Of a stretch of 64,000 nt of DNA, positions 50,484 through 58,273 are shown piece by piece. The notes beneath the pieces were generated by a model. That model was not told the DNA's origin. It saw nothing but the letters and a program-made list of their open reading frames with translations, and searched no databases. The number at the start of each line of letters is the position of its first letter. Positions within the stretch are counted from its first letter, which is position 1. This DNA is from UBA4742 sp963734965 (GTDB lineage: Bacteria; Actinomycetota; Acidimicrobiia; Acidimicrobiales; Acidimicrobilacustridaceae). A program made the position numbers and the translations under genes. The DNA is taken from positions 806,001 through 870,000 of the forward strand of contig CAVTJK010000003.1 in NCBI GenBank assembly GCA_963734965.1. Direction: 5' to 3'.

Positions 50484-50744
50484 ATGGGCAGGATCGACAA
50501 CCCCGACGTACCGGACTGGGACGCGGTGGACGGGCGGCTGCGTCGCGAGCTCGCCTTCGCCGACTTCAGCGAGGCCTTCGCCTTCATGACCAGGGTGGCC
50601 ATGGTCGCCGAGCAGATGAACCATCACCCCGACTGGTCCAACAGCTGGAACAAAGTGACGATCGCCATCACCAGCCACGACGAGGGTGGCATCACCGATC
50701 AGTGCGTCGACTTCGCCACCCGGGTCAACCGGCTGGTTGGTTGA
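50484..50744 (+). CDS. 4a-hydroxytetrahydrobiopterin dehydratase-like (PCD) protein
   Basis: 86 residues, ATG 50484 after GAGGAGG. FAFMTRVAMVAEQMNHHPDW and NKVTIAITSHDEGGITDQCVDFA carry the PCD signature (HHP, then SHDxGG). PCDs dehydrate carbinolamine pterins; no aromatic amino-acid hydroxylase is nearby. Its 3' end overlaps the convergent sufU by 20 bases. Confidence 0.85.
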   Translation: MGRIDNPDVPDWDAVDGRLRRELAFADFSEAFAFMTRVAMVAEQMNHHPDWSNSWNKVTIAITSHDEGGITDQCVDFATRVNRLVG

Positions 50745-51201
50745 CCTCGTCGAGACCCTGCGCCAGCGTGTTCCACGAGAGCGTGGCGCACTTGATGCGC
50801 ACGGGGAACTTGACGACGCCGCGGAAGGCTTCGAGGTCGCCGAGCGGGACGTCGACGGGATCGTCGAGGTCGGCCTCGTCGCCTTCGAGGCTGCTCTCGT
50901 GGATCGACATCATCCCCTTGAACGCCCGGGTGAGGTCGCGGACCTCGTCGACCGACTTGCCCTTGACCGCGGCCGACATCATCGACGCCGAGGACTGGCT
51001 GATCGAACAGCCCTGACCGTTGATGCGGATGTCGTCGACGATCCCGTCGTGCACGTCGAGGAAGACGATGATCTCGTCGCCGCAGAGCGGGTTGAAGCCC
51101 TCGACCCGATGGGCGGGCGGGGCCTCGAGCTCACCGCGGTTGCGCGGGTTGCGGTAGTGGTCGAGGATGATCTCGCGATACAGGTCTTCGAGGCCGGGCA
51201 T
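50725..51201 (-). CDS. sufU: SufU-type Fe-S assembly sulfurtransferase
   Basis: 158-residue SufU, a zinc-dependent sulfur shuttle that takes persulfide sulfur from SufS. The three Cys are in FNPLCGDEIIVF, GQGCSISQSSASMM and IKCATLSWNTL. The SufU-specific insertion between the second and third Cys (LEGDEADLDDPVDVP region) distinguishes it from IscU. It lies 20 bases after sufS on the same strand. Confidence 0.92.
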   Translation of the reverse strand: MPGLEDLYREIILDHYRNPRNRGELEAPPAHRVEGFNPLCGDEIIVFLDVHDGIVDDIRINGQGCSISQSSASMMSAAVKGKSVDEVRDLTRAFKGMMSIHESSLEGDEADLDDPVDVPLGDLEAFRGVVKFPVRIKCATLSWNTLAQGLDEVNQPAG

Positions 51202-51221
51202 GAGTGGTCCTAGGTGTCCGT

Positions 51222-52468
51222 CTAGAGAGCGAAGAAGTGGCCGGCGGCGTCGAGGGCGTCGGCCAGGGCGTCGATGTCGGACTGGTCGTTATACACGTAG
51301 ATCGAGGCGCGAGCGGTGGCTCCGACCCCGAGGCGGCGCATGAGCGGCTTGGCGCAATGATGCCCGGCGCGGACGCAGACGCCTCGTTCGTCGAGCACCT
51401 GGGACAGATCGTGGGGGTGGACGTCGCGGTAGGAGAACGACAGCACCCCGCCGCGGGCTGACGTGTCGGCCGGGCCCTGGATGATCAGCTCGTCGCCGAA
51501 GCGATCGGCGAGGGTGCGCAGCGCGTAGTCGGTGAGGCTGATCTCGTGGTCGCGCACGGCCTCCATGCCGAGGGCCTCGAGGTAGTCGACGGCCGCACCC
51601 AAGCCGATGACCTCGGCGATGGGAGGCGTGCCGGCCTCGAACTTCCAGGGGATGTCGTTGGGCGTCCAGCCGTCGAGACGCACGTCGCGGATCATCTCGC
51701 CGCCGCCGAGGAAGGCGGGCATGGCCTCGAGCAGCTCGTCGCGGGCCCACAGGACACCGACGCCGGTCGGTCCGAGCATCTTGTGGCCCGTGAAGCCCAG
51801 GAAGTCGGCCCCCAGCTCGGTGACGTCGGTCGGTCGGTGGGGGACGTACTGGGCGGCGTCGACCAGGCACAGCGCGCCGGCGGCGTGGGCGGCGTCGGTG
51901 AGCTGGCGCACCGGCGTCAGTGTCCCGAGCACGTTGGACATGGCCGTGACGCCGAACAGCTTGGCGCCCTCGAGCAGCTGGTCGAGGTTGGTCAGATCGA
52001 GCGTGTAGTCCTCGGCCATCGGCACGAAGCGCAGCTCGATCCCGCGCTCCTCGCGCAGGATCATCCAGGGCACCAGGTTGGCGTGGTGCTCGATCTCGGT
52101 CAGCACGACCACATCGCCCGCGGCCAGGTTGGCCCGGCCCCAGCTGTAGGCCACCAGGTTGAGGGCCTCGGTGACGTTCTTGGTGAAGACCACGCCGCTG
52201 GTCGACGGCGCCTTGATGAACCGGGCGATCTTGGCCCGCGCCGCCTCGTAGCGATCCGTCGCCTCGGCGGCGATGCCGTAGACGCCGCGGTGGACGTTGG
52301 CGTAGGTCGTCTCGTACAGCTCGTCCATCGTGTCGAGGACCGGGCGCGGCTTCTGCGACGACGAGGCCGAATCGAGGTACACGATGGGCGTGCCCCCGAC
52401 CTCGACCTTGGTCAGCAGGGGGAAGTCGGCCTTGATGCGGGCCGGGTCGAGCGAGTCGGTCGGTCCAG

Positions 52469-52478
<10 letters not shown>
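51222..52478 (-). CDS. sufS: Cysteine desulfurase SufS
   Basis: 418-residue class II desulfurase. ATG 52478 overlaps the sufC2 stop by 10 bases. Motifs: YLDSASSSQKPRPVLDTMDE, the cofactor-binding EIEHHANLVPW and VDAAQYVPHRPTDV, the PLP Lys in FLGFTGHKMLGPTGVGVLW, and catalytic Cys in VCVRAGHHCAKPLMRRLG. It removes sulfur from cysteine and passes it to SufU. Confidence 0.94.
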
Positions 52479-53242
<764 letters not shown>

Positions 53243-53259
53243 CGACGACATTCTATTAG

Positions 53260-53275
53260 CACTACGGCGATAGTG
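53260..53275 (-). promoter_or_regulatory. CACTA-N6-TAGTG operator before sufC2-sufS-sufU
   Basis: Perfect 5-bp inverted repeat CACTA-CGGCGA-TAGTG, the best form of the dyad also seen at 41503 and 45016. It lies 9-18 bases upstream of the sufC2 start codons, so it would cover the promoter of a nearly leaderless message. Confidence 0.65.
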
Positions 53276-53287
53276 GAAATGTCCCGA

Positions 53288-53671
53288 TCAAGAAAACGCC
53301 AGCAGATCTTCCTTCCAGGCCCGGAACCGGGTGTGGCGTTCGCCGCTCGGCCCGGTCCCGTCGCCGGACCCGTCGGGGAACAGGCGAAAGGCGTGCTGCG
53401 CAGACAGGTCGGAGGCGTCGAGGGCCAGGTACCGGGCGTCGGACCTGGTCGCCGGACCGGCCCGCCAGAGCAGCCAGCGCCCGATGCGTCGCTTGTAGGC
53501 GATCAGCGGTTGGCCGATGTCGTCGCCCAGATGGAGCAGCTCGGGTGGGGCCTCGACCCACGCACTGGCTGGGATGTTGCGATCGCGGATCGGCGTCGGG
53601 GGCAGATCCTCGGTGTGCACCGGCGTCGGATCGACGGGTCGCCTGTCAGCGGGCAGCGCGGGACCAACCAT
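53288..53671 (-). CDS. Conserved-looking protein of unknown function
   Basis: 127 residues from ATG 53671 (TTG 53680 also in frame). A proline-rich start (DPTPVHTEDLPPTPIRDRN) is followed by a compact basic domain: GQPLIAYKRRIGRWLLWRAG, ARYLALDASDLSAQHAFRLF, RFRAWKEDLLAF. No membrane segment or known motif. It is divergent from the Rrf2 gene with 23 bases between start codons. Confidence 0.6.
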   Translation of the reverse strand: MVGPALPADRRPVDPTPVHTEDLPPTPIRDRNIPASAWVEAPPELLHLGDDIGQPLIAYKRRIGRWLLWRAGPATRSDARYLALDASDLSAQHAFRLFPDGSGDGTGPSGERHTRFRAWKEDLLAFS

Positions 53672-53694
53672 GGCGGGCAAGGTACCGTGCCGCC

Positions 53695-54153
53695 ATGCGT
53701 GTGACCGCCAAAGTCGACTACGCCGTGCGGGCGGCGATGGTCCTCGCTCGGGCCGCCGACGGCGACGGGGGACCGGTCAAGGGCGAGCGGATCGGCACCG
53801 AGCAGCACATCCCGGTCAAGTACCTCGAGAACATCCTCAGCGAGCTGCGCCAGAGCGGGATCGTGCGCAGCCAGCGCGGGGCCGAAGGCGGCTACTGGTT
53901 GGCCAAGTCCTCGGACGCCGTGACCATCGCCGACATCATTCGCGCCGTCGAGGGGCCGCTGGCCACGGTGCGGGGCGAACGGGCCGAACAACTCGACTAC
54001 GGCGAGGGATCGGGCGCGCTGCAGCCGATGTGGGTGGCCGTGCGGGCCAGCCTGCGCTCGGTGCTCGAACAGGTCACGCTCGCCGACGTGGTGGCGTCGA
54101 AGCTCCCGAAGCACGTCCAGGCGCTGGTCGACGACCCGGCCAGCTGGGTCTAG
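53695..54153 (+). CDS. Rrf2-family transcriptional regulator without cysteines
   Basis: 152-residue winged-helix regulator. ATG 53695: MRVTAKVDYAVRAAMVLARA is the typical Rrf2 start; IPVKYLENILSELRQSGIVR is the recognition helix region and SQRGAEGGYWLAKSSDAVTI the wing. Unlike IscR or SufR it has no Cys at all, so the usual [2Fe-2S] site is absent. Being next to the suf genes, it is the best candidate for binding the CTA-N6-TAG sites, but no such site precedes its own gene. Confidence 0.85.
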   Translation: MRVTAKVDYAVRAAMVLARAADGDGGPVKGERIGTEQHIPVKYLENILSELRQSGIVRSQRGAEGGYWLAKSSDAVTIADIIRAVEGPLATVRGERAEQLDYGEGSGALQPMWVAVRASLRSVLEQVTLADVVASKLPKHVQALVDDPASWV

Positions 54154-54160
54154 CCGAGAG

Positions 54161-54772
54161 CTACCAGCCTCGGTCGACCCACTCCGCCAGCTTTGGGCGC
54201 TCGGTGCCGATCGTCGTCTGGTCACCATGGCCCGGCAGCACGATGGTGTCGGCATCGAGGGGGGCGAAGAGCCGCCGGTCGATCGACTCGATGATCTGGG
54301 TGAAGTCGCCGCCTGGGAAGGTGGTGTTCCCGGGCCCGCCGGGGAACAAGGTGTCGCCGCTGAACAGGACCGGCGAGCCCTCGATGCGGAAGCACATCGA
54401 GCCGGGCGTGTGGCCGGGGGTGTGGATGGTGTGCAGCCGGAGGCGCCCGACGTCGATCACCGACTCGTCGCCGATCACGTAGTCGTAGGCATCGAGCATG
54501 TCCGCGTCCTCGGCGGTCACCCCCACCTCGTAGCCGGCGTCGCGCACGGCGGGCACGGCCTGGATGTGGTCCCAATGGCCGTGGGTCTCGAGGACGGTCC
54601 GCACCCCGAGATCGCGGCACAGCTCGAGCAGCCGCTCGTGCTCGTTGGCGGCGTCGATGAGCACGGCGTCGCCCGTCTCGCGGCAGCGCAGCACATAGAC
54701 GTTGTTGTCCATCGGGCCGACCACGACCTTGTGGATCTCGGCCTGCGTGTCCTCGTAGTGGAGTGTGGCCAT
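54161..54772 (-). CDS. Glyoxalase II-like MBL hydrolase
   Basis: 203-residue metallo-beta-lactamase-fold enzyme. VLETHGHWDHIQAVPAVRD (HxHxDH), TIHTPGHTPGSMCFRIEG, LFSGDTLFPGG and VLPGHGDQTTIG supply the two-metal site. The short length, without the C-terminal glyoxalase II helical domain, puts it in the wider group that includes thioesterases and persulfide dioxygenases. Substrate unknown. Confidence 0.82.
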   Translation of the reverse strand: MATLHYEDTQAEIHKVVVGPMDNNVYVLRCRETGDAVLIDAANEHERLLELCRDLGVRTVLETHGHWDHIQAVPAVRDAGYEVGVTAEDADMLDAYDYVIGDESVIDVGRLRLHTIHTPGHTPGSMCFRIEGSPVLFSGDTLFPGGPGNTTFPGGDFTQIIESIDRRLFAPLDADTIVLPGHGDQTTIGTERPKLAEWVDRGW

Positions 54773-54884
54773 GGACCCAAACCTATCCCTGGCCCGGCTC
54801 GACCGGCGTCGAGTGGTTCTTGACCGCTCGGTCTAGTAAACAGTCCTTCGAACTCTCAGACCCACGCAAGGGGGCACGGCAGCC

Positions 54885-56000
54885 GTGAACTTCGCCTTTT
54901 CCGAGGAGCAGGAAGAGCTCCGCAACATCGTTCGTCAGTTCCTCGAGGCCAAGTCCCCCGAGTCTGCGGTCCGTGAGCAGATGGAGACCGAGAAGGGCTT
55001 CGACGATGCGGTCTGGAAGCAGATGTCCGAGCAGCTCGGTCTGCAGAGCCTGATCGTTCCCGAGGAGTACGGCGGCTCGGGCTACAGCTACGTCGAGCTG
55101 ATCGTCGTGCTCGAGGAGATGGGCCGCGCCCTGCTGTGCGCGCCGTACTTCTCGACGGTCGTGCTGGCCGCCAACACCCTCATCCACTCGGGCGACGATG
55201 CGGCCAAGAAGTCGCTCCTGCCCGGCATCGCCTCGGGCGAGACCATCGCCACGCTGGCCTTCACCGAGCCCAACGGCCGCTGGGACGAGTCCGGCATCGA
55301 GGCCACTGCCGTTGCCGACGGAGACGGATGGAAGCTCTCGGGCACCAAGTCGTTCGTGCTCGACGGCCACACCGCGGATCTGATCCTCGTCGCCGCCCGC
55401 ACCCCGGCCGGCGTGAGCCTGTTCCACATCGCCGGTGACGCGCCGGGACTCACCCGCACCGCGCTGTCGACGATGGACCAGACCCGCAAGCAGGCCAAGC
55501 TCGAGCTCGACGGCGTGAGCGCCACGCTCATCGGCACCGACGGGGGCGGCTGGGACGTGCTGTCGCAGGTGCTCGACCTGGCCGCGGTGGCGCTGGCCGC
55601 CGAACAGGTCGGCGGCGCCCAGATGTGTCTCGACATGTCGGTCGAGTACGCCAAGGTCCGCGTGCAGTTCGGTCGCCCGATCGGCTCGTTCCAGGCCATC
55701 AAGCACAAGTGCGCCGACATGCTGCTCGAGGTCGAGTCGGCCAAGTCGGCCGCGTACTACGCCGGCTGGTGCGCATCCGAGCTCAACGACGAGCTGCCGT
55801 CGGTGGCCAGCCTGGCCAAGGCCTACTGCTCCGATGCCTACTTCCACGCCGCCGCCGAGAACATCCAGATCCACGGTGGCATCGGCTTCACCTGGGAGCA
55901 CCCGGCCCACCTGTACTTCAAGCGGGCCAAGTCCTCCGAGCTGCTCTTCGGCGACCCGACGTACCACCGCGAGCTGCTGGCCCAGCGCATCGGCATCTGA
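54885..56000 (+). CDS. Acyl-CoA dehydrogenase
   Basis: 371 residues from GTG 54885 (AAGGGGGC upstream). MNFAFSEEQEELRNIVRQFL, IVPEEYGGSGYSYVELIVVL, TLAFTEPNGRWDESGIEATA, VQFGRPIGSFQAIKHKCADM and IQIHGGIGFTWEHPAHLYFK are FadE blocks. The usual catalytic Glu near the C-terminus is not obvious. This resembles the steroid/cholesterol side-chain FadE subunits that act as heteromers, but no partner is adjacent. Confidence 0.82.
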   Translation: MNFAFSEEQEELRNIVRQFLEAKSPESAVREQMETEKGFDDAVWKQMSEQLGLQSLIVPEEYGGSGYSYVELIVVLEEMGRALLCAPYFSTVVLAANTLIHSGDDAAKKSLLPGIASGETIATLAFTEPNGRWDESGIEATAVADGDGWKLSGTKSFVLDGHTADLILVAARTPAGVSLFHIAGDAPGLTRTALSTMDQTRKQAKLELDGVSATLIGTDGGGWDVLSQVLDLAAVALAAEQVGGAQMCLDMSVEYAKVRVQFGRPIGSFQAIKHKCADMLLEVESAKSAAYYAGWCASELNDELPSVASLAKAYCSDAYFHAAAENIQIHGGIGFTWEHPAHLYFKRAKSSELLFGDPTYHRELLAQRIGI

Positions 56001-56013
56001 GCCCAGCGCGGCG

Positions 56014-57213
56014 TCAGGCCGCGCTGCTCCAGTGCTGGATGATGACGTCGCGTCCGAACTCGGTCAGGCGGTCACCGACGATCGGTGCCCGCGGATAGGT
56101 CGGCGGAGGACGCCGCGGTGGTGGACGAGGCTGGGAGCTCACCACGGATCCGTCGGGACGGGTGAATCGCAGTCCCGCCGAGTCGCGGACGACGCGCCAG
56201 CCCGGCCGGTGGATGCGACGGTGATGGATCGGGCACAACAGGACGAGGTTGTCGAGCCGCGTCGGTCCGGCCTTCGACGCCCACCAGATGTGATGGGCGC
56301 GCAACAGGCGGGTTCGTCCGCAGCCCGGGAACTGGCAGCAACGGTCGCGGGCGATCAGCGCTCGGCGTTGGGCCGGGGTGGCCAGGCGCGTGGGGGCTGT
56401 CGCCGTCACGGGCTGGCCGCGGCGGCTGACCATGGCCACGATCCACGCCTGGCAGAACAGCTCCTCGGCGGTTGTCGATTCGATGTGGCCCCCGTCGTGG
56501 AGGTGGGCCCCGTTCTCGTCGATCTCGACGATGGCCTGGTAGGTCTCGGGCACGATGCCGCTGGTGTTGACCCGGCCGGCCAGATAGCTCTCGGCCACCT
56601 GCGACAGGGCCTCAGCGTTGGTCAGCGGCGTCGCCCCCGAGCCGGCGTCGTCGAGATCGGAGCGGCGGACGGCGTCGATGGCGGTGGCGATCGGAGCGCC
56701 GAGGGCCGCATCCATCGAGCCGCGCCAGCGGTAGCGGCCGCGATCGTCGATGTACCAGCGGAACGTGTCGGGCGCCGGCTCGCCGTCGTCGGGGGACGTG
56801 GCGGCTTCGGCGCGCTTCATGTCGCGGATCAAGGTCTGCAGTTGGGAGCCCGACGCCACTCGGGCGGTGTCGACCAGCCGGTCCTCGTTGGCCGGCGTGG
56901 CCACCCGGGCCAGGAGGTCGACGGTGCCTTCGGACATGGACCCGGACGCGAACTCGCCGGAGAGCACGGGTAGGTCGGCCAGCCGGCGAGCCAGGCGGAG
57001 CGTGCGGGCCGACTCGGCCGGCGTGAGCCCCCACTGGAGGGCGATCCACTCCCTGGCTGTGCCTGCGGCCAGGCTGGCTTCCAGGACGCGCACCTCGGCG
57101 GCGATCGTGACCAGCTCGGCCTGCAGCGCCGAGATCGACGAGGCCACCTGTCGACCTCGCTCGGCGAGGGCGCTCAGCCGCTGCTGTGGTGTCGCGCTCG
57201 GCTCGTCACTCAT
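56014..57213 (-). CDS. DUF222/HNH endonuclease-domain protein
   Basis: 399 residues. The N-terminal DUF222 helical region (AREWIALQWGLTPAESARTL, RLADLPVLSGEFASGSMSEG) is followed by a C-terminal HNH domain: CCQFPGCGRTRLLRAHHI and LDNLVLLCPIHHRRIHRPG. These proteins are multi-copy in many actinobacteria and once were called 13E12 repeats. Nuclease function is likely from the motif but the target is not known. Confidence 0.85.
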   Translation of the reverse strand: MSDEPSATPQQRLSALAERGRQVASSISALQAELVTIAAEVRVLEASLAAGTAREWIALQWGLTPAESARTLRLARRLADLPVLSGEFASGSMSEGTVDLLARVATPANEDRLVDTARVASGSQLQTLIRDMKRAEAATSPDDGEPAPDTFRWYIDDRGRYRWRGSMDAALGAPIATAIDAVRRSDLDDAGSGATPLTNAEALSQVAESYLAGRVNTSGIVPETYQAIVEIDENGAHLHDGGHIESTTAEELFCQAWIVAMVSRRGQPVTATAPTRLATPAQRRALIARDRCCQFPGCGRTRLLRAHHIWWASKAGPTRLDNLVLLCPIHHRRIHRPGWRVVRDSAGLRFTRPDGSVVSSQPRPPPRRPPPTYPRAPIVGDRLTEFGRDVIIQHWSSAA

Positions 57214-57289
57214 ACGAACAAGCGTACGCCGAGGGTGTGACAGGGTGGCCGTCGGTCGGTCGCCACCGATCGAGCCCTACTGTGGCGCC

Positions 57290-57739
57290 ATGGCCTGGAT
57301 CATCGTCGGGATCACCGCCGTGGTGGTCTTCGCCATCGCCGCCGTGACCATCGGTCGGGTGGTGGGGCGCCTCTCGGTCGAGGCGCCCGTCTCGGTCTTC
57401 GACGAGGACGAGGCCGTGGACTGGATCGCTGAGCGGCTCCCGTACGAGGTGGCGGCCGAGCTCAGCCACGACGATGTGCGCCAGCTCGTGCTGTGGCACC
57501 TCGAGTACTTCGCCTCCGAGGGGGTGGCCACCGAGACGGCCTTCGACGAGCTGCCCGACGCCGTCGTCGTGGTGGACGACGAGAGCCTGGCCTACGTGCT
57601 GGGCCGGGCCACCGAGGGCGGCCTCGAGGTCGACGACGTCCAGGTGGTGGCCGTGCTCGAGGTCGAGCACGCCTACCTGGAGGCCATCGGCGCCATCGGT
57701 CCCCCCGCCGGGGCCGACCCGCCGCCGGCCGGATCGTGA
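57290..57739 (+). CDS. Membrane-anchored protein of unknown function
   Basis: 149 residues from ATG 57290. One N-terminal helix (MAWIIVGITAVVVFAIAAVT) is followed by an acidic cytoplasmic or extracytoplasmic domain: EDEAVDWIAERLPYEVAAEL, VRQLVLWHLEYFASEGVATE, DAVVVVDDESLAYVLGRATE. No family recognised. It precedes the structured RNA region. Confidence 0.6.
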   Translation: MAWIIVGITAVVVFAIAAVTIGRVVGRLSVEAPVSVFDEDEAVDWIAERLPYEVAAELSHDDVRQLVLWHLEYFASEGVATETAFDELPDAVVVVDDESLAYVLGRATEGGLEVDDVQVVAVLEVEHAYLEAIGAIGPPAGADPPPAGS

Positions 57740-57813
57740 ACGCCAGGTAAATCGCCCCCAAAGCGGCGCGGCGGCGCGTATCCTGTTCGCACCAAGGAAA
57801 GGAGGTGGTCCAA

Positions 57814-57861
57814 CTGAGTAGTCACTGTTCTTATGGGACCTTGGAGGTGGCTGGCCGCTAG
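57814..57861 (+). CDS. Possible 15-residue leader peptide with CTG start
   Basis: Six bases after the very strong AAGGAGGTG site begins CTG-AGT-AGT-CAC-TGT and so on, giving SSHCSYGTLEVAGR after the start, stop TAG 57859. The only ATG (57833) is too far from this site for it. Either a CTG-started leader or a binding site for ribosomes without a product. Confidence 0.4.
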   Translation: MSSHCSYGTLEVAGR

Positions 57862-57973
57862 CGGCAAGCTGGACCACCAGGCGAATACCCGCCAACCACC
57901 GCCAGGCCTCACGGTCGGAATCTGGTCCCATCCGACGTACCAACGTGATCCTGGTACTTCCAGCAAGTGTCAG

Positions 57974-58008
57974 GGAACGGCGCCCTCCGGGGCGCCGTTC
58001 CTCGTTTT
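57974..58008 (+). terminator. Intrinsic terminator of the small RNA
   Basis: GGAACGGCGCCC pairs with GGGCGCCGTTCC (12 bp, no mismatch) around TCCG, a UNCG-type tetraloop closed by C-G, followed by TCGTTTT. This is the clearest rho-independent terminator in the window. Confidence 0.9.
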
Positions 58009-58043
58009 CGGCGCGCCCGCGGATCGACCCTAGAGTTGACGCG

Positions 58044-58271
58044 ATGGACAGACCCGTTCGCTTCGAGCACAACCGCTGGCTCGGCGACAAGCGCAAGCAG
58101 ATCGTGTACGACGTCGACAACATCGACGACCCGTCGTTGATCGACGAACTGATGGAGGCCGAGACCTTCGCCGCGTTCGGACCCGACACGTTGGCCGAGG
58201 CGCGCAACCGGGGGTACCGGCCGTACAAGGGTGATGGGGCCGGTACCGGCGCGGCCGACGAGGTCGCCTAG
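58044..58271 (+). CDS. Small conserved-looking protein of unknown function
   Basis: 75 residues from ATG 58044. A basic start (MDRPVRFEHNRWLGDKRKQI) leads to an acidic middle, YDVDNIDDPSLIDELMEAET, then AEARNRGYRPYKGDGAG. Soluble, no known motif. It lies 36 bases after the small-RNA terminator and two bases before the next gene, so it is probably in one operon with it. Confidence 0.6.
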   Translation: MDRPVRFEHNRWLGDKRKQIVYDVDNIDDPSLIDELMEAETFAAFGPDTLAEARNRGYRPYKGDGAGTGAADEVA

Positions 58272-58273
58272 CT

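Larger units (their letters stand above)
57785..58008 (+). ncRNA. Candidate structured small RNA / short mRNA with strong SD and intrinsic terminator
   Basis: About 220 bases with no normal gene. TATCCT at 57779 can be a -10 element. AAAGGAGGTGGTCC at 57798-57811 is almost fully complementary to the 16S rRNA 3' tail. GGTGGTCCA (57804-57812) can pair perfectly with TGGACCACC (57870-57878), hiding that site; ATGGGACC (57833) can pair with GGTCCCAT (57924). The end is a clean rho-independent terminator. The stretch is less GC-rich than its surroundings around 57812-57840. I cannot assign it to a known RNA family. Confidence 0.6.

Noticed and set aside
56014..57213. HNH protein as part of a mobile intron or defence island
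   Set aside because: DUF222/HNH proteins are ordinary multi-copy actinobacterial genes; no intron, phage or restriction partner is nearby.
57798..57811. 16S-like 3'-end sequence, suggesting an rRNA remnant
   Set aside because: The bases are the complement of the 16S tail (a Shine-Dalgarno), not the tail itself, and no flanking rRNA sequence is present.
57833..58033. 66-codon ORF starting ATG 57833 inside the small-RNA region
   Set aside because: It would read straight through the perfect terminator hairpin, has no ribosome site at the right distance, and its composition is not protein-like.
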